This document shows positions 17,901 to 24,724 of a stretch of DNA of 34,764 bases, piece after piece. Source of the DNA: an uncultured Granulosicoccaceae bacterium (GTDB lineage: Bacteria; Pseudomonadota; Gammaproteobacteria; Granulosicoccales; Granulosicoccaceae). Under the pieces are notes generated by a model. The model saw only the letters and a program-made list of their open reading frames with translations. It was not told the origin of the DNA and made no database searches. Positions within the stretch are counted from its first letter, which is position 1, and each line of letters begins with the position of its first letter. The translations under genes and the position numbers were made by a program. Location of the stretch: assembly GCA_937928685.1 (NCBI GenBank), contig CALGJU010000249.1:1-34764 (forward strand), given 5' to 3'.

Positions 17901-19488
17901 CTGAATTGAGCGTAACAGCCGGATTGGCACTGGATTCTCTGAAGATAGAGTCTATTTCCAGTAATTTGATGTTGCGTCTTTTTTTATATATCCGCCATTT
18001 TTCATTTATCGTTTCAAATTCGTGTGCAGTCTTTCCGATATGCTCACTTGGACCCAGAAACAGATATCCATCTTTGCGTAACGCAAAGTGTAGTAGCTGT
18101 ACTACTTTTTCTTGTGTGCTTTCTTTTAGATATATAAGCAGATTTCGGCAGCTGATGAGATCAATGTTTATGAAAGGCGGGTCCCTGGTAACATCATGTG
18201 TGCTGAAAAATACCATGTTTCGAATAAGAGGTTTTATCCGAGCCTGTCCCTCCGCACAATCGAAATATCGCTCGGCAAGGTCAATGGGTACGTTTTTTAT
18301 CGCTGCTTCGTTGTAAGCACCGGAGCTTGCTTGGTTCATTGACCTCGTATGTATATCGGTGGCCATTATTTTTAAACGTAAAGTGATTCCAGATATGCGT
18401 GCTTGTTCTTGCAATAGAATGGCAAGCGAATAGGCTTCTTCTCCGCTCGCGCAGCCAGGTACCCAAACGCGTAAACATTGGTTGTCCTTTAGGTTGCGGG
18501 TAATATCCGGTAGCACGTTACTGCGAAGGAGCGCAAACGCCTCTTCATCACGGAAAAAATCGGTGACCTCTATTAACAGATCTGCATATAAGTCTAAAAG
18601 CTCATCGGTATTGCTATGCAAATAATTGCGGTATTCTTCAATGTCTTTGATCCCCCGCATGTAAGCTCGCCGGTCTATACGGCGGTGAATAGTGGCATCT
18701 TTATATTGCGAGAAATCAGTGCCGTGGTTGTGTTGGAGGATTGATATTATGTCTTCAAAGGGGTCGGTAATCACTTGCCGGGAATTAGGTTGGAATTCCT
18801 CAACCTGAAATTCATCATGCGATTCGTTTTTCAATGCAGAATGCACTATTGCTGCAAGTCCAGCGGGTGATGATATTGTATTGTGATACCCCTCTGCGAT
18901 GACAGAGTTGGCCATGCTGGCAAACCTGGTGGTTTTCGGGTCTTGCACGAGAACATTGCCACCGGCATCTTTTATACTTTGACAGCCTTTGGTGCCATCG
19001 GTACCTGTTCCTGAGAGTACCAATGTTATAGCGTCTGTACCTCGCTCCTTTGCCAATGACCGAAAAAACAAGTCGATGGGCAGATAAATTGTGGCATCAG
19101 ATTCTATTTTTTCAACTCGTAGGGTATTTCCGGTGACAGTCGTTACCGTGCGTGGTGTATTGAGGTAGATAGAATTCGGTTCGATCTTCATACCGTCTTC
19201 GATACGATGAATTTTCATCGACGAATGACGTGACAGAAGTTCGTGCATCAGAGAACGAAAGTCTGGAGACAGATGCTGTATGACCACAAAGGCGCAGCCG
19301 GAATCAGCGGGCATCGCGTCGAAGAAGTGCTCTATTGGCTCTAATCCGCCAGCAGAAGCGCCAATGGCTGCAATGGGCACCATCCCGAAGTTTGGTTGGA
19401 TAACTCCAGTGTTAGTGGAATCTACATAAACAATATTTTCGTTGCCGCTATCAGAATCCACCAGTGTTCTAGCATTCTTCATGGCCAT
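14932..19488 (-). CDS. CheB-CheR-PAS-GAF-PAS hybrid sensor histidine kinase
   Basis: A 1518-residue soluble sensor kinase with no predicted membrane segment. Domains in order: CheB methylesterase about 37-220 with catalytic triad S45 (IGASAGG), H72 (VIQHLSPD) and D164 (LSGTGTDG); CheR methyltransferase about 245-490 with VPGCASGEEAYSLA for S-adenosylmethionine and SCRNLLIYL; PAS near 555-650; a coiled coil about 683-766 made of NEEL/NEEM repeats; PAS domains about 780-1000; GAF about 1010-1160; PAS about 1165-1290; HisKA with H1309 (IASHDLQEPLRKI); and an ATPase domain with N, G1 (DNGIGFD) and G2 (GNGIGLA) boxes to the end. There is no receiver. Start ATG at 19488 has GAGGGG 5 nt upstream. 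The lone response regulator follows at once. Both enzyme domains keep their active residues, so methylation could be real. Confidence 0.95.
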   Translation of the reverse strand: MAMKNARTLVDSDSGNENIVYVDSTNTGVIQPNFGMVPIAAIGASAGGLEPIEHFFDAMPADSGCAFVVIQHLSPDFRSLMHELLSRHSSMKIHRIEDGMKIEPNSIYLNTPRTVTTVTGNTLRVEKIESDATIYLPIDLFFRSLAKERGTDAITLVLSGTGTDGTKGCQSIKDAGGNVLVQDPKTTRFASMANSVIAEGYHNTISSPAGLAAIVHSALKNESHDEFQVEEFQPNSRQVITDPFEDIISILQHNHGTDFSQYKDATIHRRIDRRAYMRGIKDIEEYRNYLHSNTDELLDLYADLLIEVTDFFRDEEAFALLRSNVLPDITRNLKDNQCLRVWVPGCASGEEAYSLAILLQEQARISGITLRLKIMATDIHTRSMNQASSGAYNEAAIKNVPIDLAERYFDCAEGQARIKPLIRNMVFFSTHDVTRDPPFINIDLISCRNLLIYLKESTQEKVVQLLHFALRKDGYLFLGPSEHIGKTAHEFETINEKWRIYKKRRNIKLLEIDSIFRESSANPAVTLNSDSKSNTVVENLQYKRAHRSALEAIVTQYAPPGFLLTEDGTIVHVFGNAAELITMSAGAFSRKIVDLIIPELKVVVTTAIDQSQQKGSSQLHRVAYVNNREKSSGRYEVSLSNLDLPDDPSRFLLLCIEKKQAVENTKSTHQAIANTDIKTTDTSALLQQRIAVLESNLRSSEENLQSTIEELETSNEELQSTNEELMSANEEMQSTNEELHSVNEELYTVSAEYQRKNEELTERETDINVLLNSSKIGTVHLDTKLCLRRYTNNSLSVFNILPQDIGRSINHITIVNTDQDILGLIYSTNKKGETHEIQVTVDHKVYLLRIMPYDSVDHHHNGVMITVIDISDIEYIKSKLAELDLQYRDILECTDSYFVKWDAQTNAILFCNEPYAKRWGTTSEKLIGQNIFSIRSEEDQQTLRNLVNQLAPNETDAGIFSVTYPDGKLSHSNVFTRSISEDGINIDAYQTNGFDCTDEYNYRAIVEQLFSIVANDTLDFHERLAQILQIGLDYYSLDTAIISMILGETYEITCVIGKNPQNLKIGSKLNLQDTLCSVFVESGLSLAIDDVSHSEYSNLPCQQNTDIESFVGSVVNTACGPYGTVNFSSSTSRSRAFSEQDENLCMLIGGWVSFLIGNLEQLEFMGNQNEYYNSLFLTVPTMMFLCDEDGLIISCSNRLCEKLGLDVTTVPGKNCVKHFDVDDKEALKRAVKIGSANRLPLVFEVPNKPVLEAELNCTIKPIGTIQGVRMAVLVDVTERNTVLRKAENQNQLLISANENLNQFAFIASHDLQEPLRKIQQFSHFLEEDLEEKLTGDAKYHLEVIVDASERMSTLIYDLLRYSGASQEEPDTELVSLNSLLAEVQVELEISIAESNAIITIGDLPEVTGDKGLLRQLFVNLVSNSIKYRAKDRALEISVSSSRAPFQNGLEISDNGIGFDMSFATKIFEPFNRLHNNEEYKGNGIGLAICSKVCEKHHWTLSAESQLGVGSNFIINFNH

Positions 19489-19573
19489 ATCAACCCCTCA
19501 ATGCGCAAGTGGCACTGCTGTTTACTTTGGCGCTGTATCGGATAGATGTATGTTGCGTCTTCATTATAGGATA

Positions 19574-19966
19574 CTAGTCTGGCTTTTTTTCGTTGACGAT
19601 ATCTTTGCTGAGACGTATCTGTTGTTCAATCTGAAGTTGCGTACCAGTTTCTGTAGAATCCAGTAGTAACACCCACTGATTGCCCTGGTAAGCGTAAATA
19701 TGCAGATCGATAAAATGCTCACTGTCAATTTGAGTGTTGGCAATAATCACAGGCGCGCCAATAACAGGCAATAATCCGGATAGTGCGGGTACTTGCTGCT
19801 CTATCGATGTATCTTCATCAAAATAGGTGACATCAAAGTATGTCAGATTACTGCCGCACTCGATCACATGGCTATTTGCATCTAACTTCAGAAAAGCGAG
19901 ATTGCTACCTTGATGAGAAATAGAGTTCAGATATTGTGATATCGCCAATGGAGCTGTAAAAGTCAT
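19574..19966 (-). CDS. Stand-alone PAS-like domain protein of the GTPase operon
   Basis: Small protein of 130 residues with no signal peptide or membrane segment. The pattern FLKLDANSHVIECGSNLTYF, then ALSGLLPVIGAPVII, DLHIYAYQGNQWVLLLDST and a short helix IEQQIRL fits a compact PAS-like fold. From memory, a similar domain stands in front of adenylate/guanylate cyclase domains in gammaproteobacterial Ras-like GTPase clusters; here no cyclase follows. Its start overlaps the GTPase stop by ATGA, so the two are translationally coupled and probably bind one another. The reading frame ends at a run of seven adenines, 85 bp before the giant kinase gene. Function unknown; likely an adaptor or GTPase effector (inference). 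Confidence 0.7.
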   Translation of the reverse strand: MTFTAPLAISQYLNSISHQGSNLAFLKLDANSHVIECGSNLTYFDVTYFDEDTSIEQQVPALSGLLPVIGAPVIIANTQIDSEHFIDLHIYAYQGNQWVLLLDSTETGTQLQIEQQIRLSKDIVNEKKPD

Positions 19967-20484
19967 TTGCGGTTCGTCACAGGTAATAATGCTGTGGCAA
20001 TGGCTGCGAACATTTCCTCCACACCGGTATCGGTTTTTGCACTGGTCTTCATTTCTGCTACCGCGGTGTGTCTCAGTAGTTTCATTTGTTCTTGTAGTTC
20101 AGGTGGTTCGGTGCTCCAGTCGTCAATTAAGTCACACTTGTTGTTAACCAGAATGAATGGTTTGGGTCCGAGTGTTTTGTTTACCAACTCATGCAATGAG
20201 ATGGCACTTTTGAACGTGCCGGGGCGAGTAGGGTCTATCACCAATAGATAGCCTGCCATACCACGAAGGTAGGCGGGTAACACGGTTTGGTGGCTGTCTT
20301 CTCCGTAGACATCCCAAAGCAATAAGGACATTTCCGTGCTGTCCAGGGTGACGATCTTTTTGTCGATCTTTACGCCAATGGTTGTGACGTAGGTTTCTGA
20401 GAAAATGCTGTCAACGTAGCGCCTGACCAGGCTGGTCTTCCCCACCGCGAACGACCCCAGCATACAAACTTTCTTTTGCAGCAT
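19963..20484 (-). CDS. Ras/Rab-like small GTPase, bacterial
   Basis: Small GTP-binding protein of 173 residues, the size of a eukaryotic Ras core domain. G1 is GSFAVGKTS (10-18), the switch I threonine is T35 (YVTTIGV), G3 is WDVYGED (57-63), G4 is NKCD (115-118) and G5 is SAK (148-150). The G3 motif departs from DxxGQE: the catalytic glutamine position holds E62 and the next residue is D63, so intrinsic hydrolysis may be altered. There is no C-terminal cysteine for lipid attachment; membrane recruitment would have to go through the neighbouring membrane protein. Starts 6 bp after that gene and overlaps the PAS-like gene. Prokaryotic Ras-like proteins of this kind (MglA/Rup-like) usually switch polarity, motility or signalling complexes. 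The exact role is unknown. Confidence 0.92.
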   Translation of the reverse strand: MLQKKVCMLGSFAVGKTSLVRRYVDSIFSETYVTTIGVKIDKKIVTLDSTEMSLLLWDVYGEDSHQTVLPAYLRGMAGYLLVIDPTRPGTFKSAISLHELVNKTLGPKPFILVNNKCDLIDDWSTEPPELQEQMKLLRHTAVAEMKTSAKTDTGVEEMFAAIATALLPVTNRK

Positions 20485-20490
20485 ATACAG

Positions 20491-21804
20491 TCAGCCTTCC
20501 TGGTCAAGAACAGCGACGTAGCTGATACCGGATACTGTAGGAGCTAGTCTTAACGCCTCTGCCGTGAAAAATGCATCACCGCCTTTGACTGTGAGCGTCG
20601 TTCCTGTAACTGTCAGTGTTACGCCTTGCGGGGGCTTAAGTAGCGTTGTTAGACGGTCCAGAACAAAGGCTGGATGTACGGCATGGAAGGGCTCAAAGTA
20701 CTGGTCAAGATGATCGGCGTCTATGCTACTTTCTTTCAACAATAATAAGGGATCCACGGCCAATGGATCCCTCAGGCCTCGAATTGTGTAGTGTCTGAAG
20801 CGCCGCTGACTTTTAGTGACCACGATTCCCGGTTGGGCTTCAACCGAAGCGACATACTTATTCCATCGGTAATTGTCATAGCTCTGAAATATCATCCAGC
20901 CTATCAGACACATGGTCGCTACTATTGTGCCACCAAGTATTTTCTTAATCCGAGGTGGCAGGCTTTTTACTTTTGTTTTTAAGGTGCCATCGTGGTTGTC
21001 GAGGAAGGTGGTTAGTTCTGGCTTTAACTTGTCAAATGGCTGTGCATCTCCTTCATACTGCTGCAGCGCTTCTGAGTAACCGCCATGTATATTTTCAAGC
21101 TGTAGTTGCATGGCTTCACGAAGTTTTTCCGGCGCCACGCCTCTGATCACAGCGGCGAGGATAGCGGACGGACCCCATTCGATCCAAACAGAGAGCTCAC
21201 CAATCTGCAAGGTATTCAGTCCATCAAAATCATTGGCTGAAAAAGCTTCATGCACGAATGATTGTATGGCACTGAGCATACCGCTGACCATGTCAGCATC
21301 TTGAGTAAAGGCGGTATCTGCCGCGACGTTGCAGATGGGCAGTCCGGTTTCTTTGTCGATTAAAAAGAGTTGTTCCAAACGGTAGGTTCTTTTTTTCGAA
21401 TGTTTATCCGGAGTCAGCATCGCGGCAATCATTTTTCGAATGGCAGGCCCGAGAATCGGGAACAGCGCGTCGGCCATTACCTCTGGATCGTTTCTTGTGG
21501 TGTGGTGGAATTGTTCTATCAGGACAGGCTTTAAGGTGTCACCCAGTTGCTCGTCAGTGTTGAGGCTCGTGCGCATAGCGTCGACCAGTATGTCACTGGT
21601 ATCTGCGGTGCGCATCTCCGGGTCAGTGATTCTTTTTTCAATAGAATCTAGACGCCCCTCAAGCAGGGTGTATAGATGTCGGTCTTTGCACAGCAAGAGA
21701 TCGCGTAGTGCGTGAAGCTGATCGGTATCTGCTTCTCTGGAACTTACATCAAGCGTCGCTAGTTTACTAACGGTCAATTGACTCGTCCGGATTTGGCTCA
21801 GCAT
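20491..21804 (-). CDS. Membrane protein with roadblock-like cytoplasmic region and BON-like periplasmic tail
   Basis: Predicted single-pass inner-membrane protein, 437 residues. The cytoplasmic part has an EVMADALFPILGPAIRKMI helix (about 108-126) and a roadblock/longin-like segment about 141-250 (YRLEQLFLIDKETGLPI, DMVSGMLSAI, LQIGELSVWIEWGP, LAAVIRG). The membrane helix is 288-306. The periplasmic tail has GIVVTKSQRRFRHYTIRGLRDPLAVDP and a final PPQGVTLTV-GTTLTVKG block like a BON domain. I recall the same architecture in OmpA-family proteins encoded next to Rab-like GTPases, but those end in a peptidoglycan-binding OmpA domain that this one lacks. Roadblock folds are GTPase regulators in MglB, so it is the best candidate GAP, effector or anchor for the GTPase. 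It overlaps the coiled-coil gene by 38 bp. Confidence 0.75.
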   Translation of the reverse strand: MLSQIRTSQLTVSKLATLDVSSREADTDQLHALRDLLLCKDRHLYTLLEGRLDSIEKRITDPEMRTADTSDILVDAMRTSLNTDEQLGDTLKPVLIEQFHHTTRNDPEVMADALFPILGPAIRKMIAAMLTPDKHSKKRTYRLEQLFLIDKETGLPICNVAADTAFTQDADMVSGMLSAIQSFVHEAFSANDFDGLNTLQIGELSVWIEWGPSAILAAVIRGVAPEKLREAMQLQLENIHGGYSEALQQYEGDAQPFDKLKPELTTFLDNHDGTLKTKVKSLPPRIKKILGGTIVATMCLIGWMIFQSYDNYRWNKYVASVEAQPGIVVTKSQRRFRHYTIRGLRDPLAVDPLLLLKESSIDADHLDQYFEPFHAVHPAFVLDRLTTLLKPPQGVTLTVTGTTLTVKGGDAFFTAEALRLAPTVSGISYVAVLDQEG

Positions 21805-22384
21805 CTGAAAGCTGGGTAGCCATTTCAGTCAGCAGTGTCGAAAGTGATTCACGATCTATTTTTTGTGATCGCAGCTCCACAAGGGCTTGCTCAAGAGTTT
21901 TAGCGAATTCTTTTCGGGTGGCGTCCAGAGAATGTGAAAGCGATTTATTTGTCGTTTCGATTTTGTCACTTAGCTGCTGCTTTATCTGAGCTGAATTATT
22001 CGAGGTGTCTTTAAGCTTGGCCAGCAGTGAGCCCTCAAGCGATGAGTGCTGACGATCAAGCGTCTCTATTCGGGCGTCGAGCTTTTTATCACGCTCGATT
22101 TGATCGACCCGCAGTGACTCAATGCCGTCGGCCAACTTGGTTTGAAGATCGCTGAATTGCTTTTGACAGGAATCGGACAGGCTTGTCAGGCGCTGTTCCA
22201 GCTCAGTATTTAACCGGGCAATTTGATCCATATTGGACCGTAGTTGCTGGCCAAACAGGATTTCCTGGATCTTTCCGAGATCACCTGTGGAAAACTGTGG
22301 TTGATCTGGTTTCAGTTGCGCGCGATCTATACCGGGTAAGCTACTGATCTTGGTCTGATTGTGTTTTCGGTTGGATTTATCCAT
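21767..22384 (-). CDS. Coiled-coil protein, first gene of the GTPase operon
   Basis: Cytoplasmic protein of about 205 residues, almost entirely charged helix: from residue about 55 to 180 there are long heptad runs (LNTELEQRLTSLSDSC, IESLRVDQIERDKKLDARIETLDRQ, IKQQLSDKIETTNKSL). There is no signal peptide or membrane segment. I chose the ATG at 22384 because AAGG lies just upstream; a GTG two codons earlier is possible. It starts the operon next to a 360 bp divergent intergenic region. The 38 bp overlap with the membrane-protein gene implies coupled translation. Probably a scaffold or clustering subunit for the GTPase complex; family not recognised. Confidence 0.75.
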   Translation of the reverse strand: MDKSNRKHNQTKISSLPGIDRAQLKPDQPQFSTGDLGKIQEILFGQQLRSNMDQIARLNTELEQRLTSLSDSCQKQFSDLQTKLADGIESLRVDQIERDKKLDARIETLDRQHSSLEGSLLAKLKDTSNNSAQIKQQLSDKIETTNKSLSHSLDATRKEFAKTLEQALVELRSQKIDRESLSTLLTEMATQLSDAEPNPDESIDR

Positions 22385-22744
22385 TTTCACCTTACGCTCT
22401 CAATACTCAGGGTGGATACATCTCTTGCAAGCCTTAAGCTAAAGCGATAATCAGGCCTTAATTTGCATCTATGCTCTAAATAGTAAGTTTGGTGCCATCT
22501 TGTTGCTATTTATATCGATCGAAGGGTGAGTGAGAACGGTTGCATACGCCATATTTGTGACAAGTGATGCGTAAAGTGGCGTCATTATTGAAAGCACTTG
22601 TTACTGTCTGGCGTGACGATTGGCCTACGGCAGATAATTTGAGTGTGGAGGCAGGTTACCGAACTTCTGATTGTGTTGCGGAACCTCAAAAACAAGGAAT
22701 TCAGTTACTTTACGCTTGTAAACCATGCCAGTACTGGATTCTAA
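22385..22744. other. Divergent intergenic region between the GTPase operon and a lone receiver gene
   Basis: 360 bp, AT-richer than its surroundings, that must hold promoters in both directions. I see no convincing pair of -35 and -10 boxes. A + strand frame from 22564 to 22752 (62 codons) has no Shine-Dalgarno and no recognisable protein, and is not called. Confidence 0.5.
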
Positions 22745-23134
22745 ATGAATAGATCGACTTTCAAAATAATGGTTGTTGATGATGACGCTGACATCCGATA
22801 CGCGATTGCAAACATTTTAAGAAAGTGTGATTGCGAAGTCAGTGAGGCTGCAACAGTAGAGGAGTCATTTGAGCAACTGGCTTCAAAAAGTTTTGATGTT
22901 ATTTTCAGTGACATGCGCTTTCACGGAGGGCTGGGCGGAGAAGACCTACTGGAGCATGTGCAGGAACACTTTGCCGACATTGATGTGGTATTGGTGTCGT
23001 GCGCAATGGACAATCGGCTACAAGCCGAGTTGATTGCTAAGGGCGCATCTTGTTGTCTGCAGAAACCATTTTTTCGCGACACTTGTATGAAAGTGCTGGC
23101 CGATCTGGGGCAGGATCAGAGGAAAGCGGCTTAG
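22745..23134 (+). CDS. Single-domain response regulator (CheY-like receiver)
   Basis: Lone receiver, 129 residues: acidic pocket D12-D14 (MVVDDDADI), acceptor D56 (VIFSDMRFHGG), and the conserved lysine in CLQKPF. The usual switch threonine/serine is seen as VLVSCAMD. No output domain. The only + strand gene within the signalling island, it converges on the hybrid kinase gene. Likely partners are that kinase or the giant CheB/CheR kinase; pairing is not shown by sequence. The Shine-Dalgarno is poor. Confidence 0.9.
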   Translation: MNRSTFKIMVVDDDADIRYAIANILRKCDCEVSEAATVEESFEQLASKSFDVIFSDMRFHGGLGGEDLLEHVQEHFADIDVVLVSCAMDNRLQAELIAKGASCCLQKPFFRDTCMKVLADLGQDQRKAA

Positions 23135-23146
23135 CCTGCTGTCAAG

Positions 23147-23174
23147 TTTGCCTCACATCATTTGCCTCACATCA
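23147..23174. repeat. Perfect 14 bp tandem duplication
   Basis: TTTGCCTCACATCA occurs twice back to back (23147-23160 and 23161-23174) in the gap between two convergent genes. This has the look of replication slippage. Confidence 0.9.
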
Positions 23175-23183
23175 ACAGGCAAA
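23161..23183 (+). terminator. Weak hairpin between convergent genes
   Basis: TTTGCCT (23161-23167) pairs perfectly with AGGCAAA (23177-23183) around a 9-base loop. It lies 27 bp after the receiver stop and 36 bp before the stop of the opposing kinase gene. No clear T run follows in either direction, so terminator function is uncertain. Its 5' arm is the second copy of the tandem duplication. Confidence 0.35.
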
Positions 23184-23218
23184 TAGAAAATTGAATATCT
23201 TTGGCGACCTTGCCGGAA

Positions 23219-24424
23219 TTACTGCTGTAGCGGAAGAGTAAAGTAAAATTTACTGCCGACCCCGATCTTGCTGTCCATCCAAATAGCCCCCCCATGTAAA
23301 ACAACAATTTCTTTGGCGATGGACAAACCCAATCCGAGTCCTGCACCCAGGCACTCTACATCTGCCGTGCCCACCTGGTAGAGTTTATCGAATATCCGCT
23401 TGGCGTCGTCTTCACCGACGCCACGTCCGTTGTCTTCTACGGTAAACAGTATCGAGTCGCGGTTAGCACCAATGTCTACATGTAAACGTATTTCAGGGCA
23501 TTCAGCAGAGTACTTGATAGCATTACCAATGAGGTTGGACATGACTTGAACCATGCGGTCCTGATCTACCAGAATCGAATGATCTTGGAGGGTATTGTGT
23601 ATATGTATTTTTCCATTCCGTTGACGTAACGTGTCTGCACAGGAACCAATACTTAATTGCAATAGGTCGTCGATTCGGCAAGGAGCTATCACCAATGACA
23701 GTTTCTGCAAGTCGAGCCGGGTGATGTCAACAAGGTCATCGAAGTGGCGGTTCAGCTGATCACAACTTGTTAAGGCATAGTCCAGCAATTCAACCTGTTG
23801 GGGATTGACGTCACCAGCCACACCATCCCGCACAAGGGAGACAAACTCCCTCGCTGAGGCTAACGGGGTTTTTACTTCATGGGATACCGTCTGATAAAAT
23901 TTACTGATTTCCCGGTTCTTTTTTTCCAGCTGACTGTTGACGCGTTTTAGTTCTTCAAATTGCCTTTCTATTGAACAAGTAAGTCTGTGCTTCGTCACCA
24001 CATTAGCGATAGATCTGGTGAGTGAATTAGTATTGATGTGTTTTTTAGGCAGATAATCATCAGCGTCTGCTCTCAGAGCATCACCGGCTGTGCCTTCGTT
24101 GCCGTCTGCAGTGCACAGAATCGCTGGAGGTTTTCTTGCTATTTCTGTTTGTTCGGAGCGTATAGCGCGCAAGCACTCCAGACCAGACATATCAGGCAGG
24201 TGATAGTCGACCAGCAGAACATCAAAGATCGTGTTGTGGCACTGAGTAATGGCATCGCCACCGGTAGTGGCTGTGTGCACTTCGTAGGTATAGCTGTGAC
24301 TGCGGGCGAGTTGCCTGCGGAGCACCTGTAAATAGAGTTCGTCATCGTCTATCAACAGAATCCGCAGATAGTCCGGGTTTGATTCTGCTATTTGAGTGTT
24401 TAAATACTCTTGCGCTGATGACAT
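23219..24424 (-). CDS. REC-HisKA-HATPase hybrid histidine kinase
   Basis: Soluble kinase of 401 residues with an N-terminal receiver: pocket D26-D28 (LLIDDDELY), acceptor D73 (VLLVDYHLPDMSG), lysine in DYLPKKH. A short coiled-coil linker (about 152-175) leads to HisKA with H182 (TVSHEVKTPLASA) and an ATPase domain with N box (MSNLIGNAIKYS), G1 (VEDNGRGVGE) and G2 (GAGLGLGLSIAKEI). There is no membrane or sensory domain, so input is via phosphorylation of its own receiver; this is a relay-type kinase. It starts 6 bp after the small DHp-like gene and is the last gene of a three-gene operon. Confidence 0.93.
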   Translation of the reverse strand: MSSAQEYLNTQIAESNPDYLRILLIDDDELYLQVLRRQLARSHSYTYEVHTATTGGDAITQCHNTIFDVLLVDYHLPDMSGLECLRAIRSEQTEIARKPPAILCTADGNEGTAGDALRADADDYLPKKHINTNSLTRSIANVVTKHRLTCSIERQFEELKRVNSQLEKKNREISKFYQTVSHEVKTPLASAREFVSLVRDGVAGDVNPQQVELLDYALTSCDQLNRHFDDLVDITRLDLQKLSLVIAPCRIDDLLQLSIGSCADTLRQRNGKIHIHNTLQDHSILVDQDRMVQVMSNLIGNAIKYSAECPEIRLHVDIGANRDSILFTVEDNGRGVGEDDAKRIFDKLYQVGTADVECLGAGLGLGLSIAKEIVVLHGGAIWMDSKIGVGSKFYFTLPLQQ

Positions 24425-24430
24425 GGCGAA

Positions 24431-24724
24431 TTACTCTTGGTTGGCGTTGGAATTGAGTAGTTCGTGTATTTGCAAGTCGAGAGAGGCTGACGCTCTTGCG
24501 AGTGCATCTGTACAAAAGCGAATATCGTCGTCAGCGAGTTGTGTAAGACTTTGTAGCAGGCTGTCAGGCATGGTGTCCCGATGCTCCTCAACGACTTTGT
24601 CCAGAGACTCAGCCACATGCCTCAGTTCTGCTGTGAAAGCCCGTATGTTGCACAGCGGAGCCATGAGATCATGCTTTTTACGGCGTAACTCTGATGGTTC
24701 CTGCGCTTCCGTTGCGGTGTTCAT
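24431..24724 (-). CDS. Orphan histidine kinase dimerisation (DHp)-like protein without an ATPase domain
   Basis: 97 residues. The N-terminal helix carries RRKKHDLMAPLCNIRAFTAELRHV, which matches the HisKA H box (H-D-L-x-x-P-L) with H18 as the putative phosphoacceptor. A second helix (about 55-90) would complete a helical hairpin. No N, G1 or G2 box follows: the reading frame ends and the next gene starts 6 bp later. It overlaps the upstream receiver gene by ATGA, so a receiver, this protein and a full hybrid kinase are made together. It could be a phosphotransfer protein, a kinase substrate or inhibitor, or a remnant of a degraded kinase; intact coupling and length argue against mere decay. 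It is not a typical Hpt domain. Confidence 0.7.
   Translation of the reverse strand: MNTATEAQEPSELRRKKHDLMAPLCNIRAFTAELRHVAESLDKVVEEHRDTMPDSLLQSLTQLADDDIRFCTDALARASASLDLQIHELLNSNANQE

Noticed and set aside
17675-18316. 213-codon + strand frame inside the giant kinase
   Set aside because: Antisense shadow of a well-supported CheR-PAS region; composition is typical of the complement of a real gene.
19489-19590. Frameshift at seven adenines that would extend the PAS-like protein into the kinase start
   Set aside because: The shifted frame is open for about 36 codons, but the encoded residues show no domain pattern and nothing indicates programmed slippage.
22564-22752. + strand frame of 62 codons before the lone receiver
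   Set aside because: No Shine-Dalgarno and no family resemblance; overlaps the receiver start only by chance as far as can be judged.
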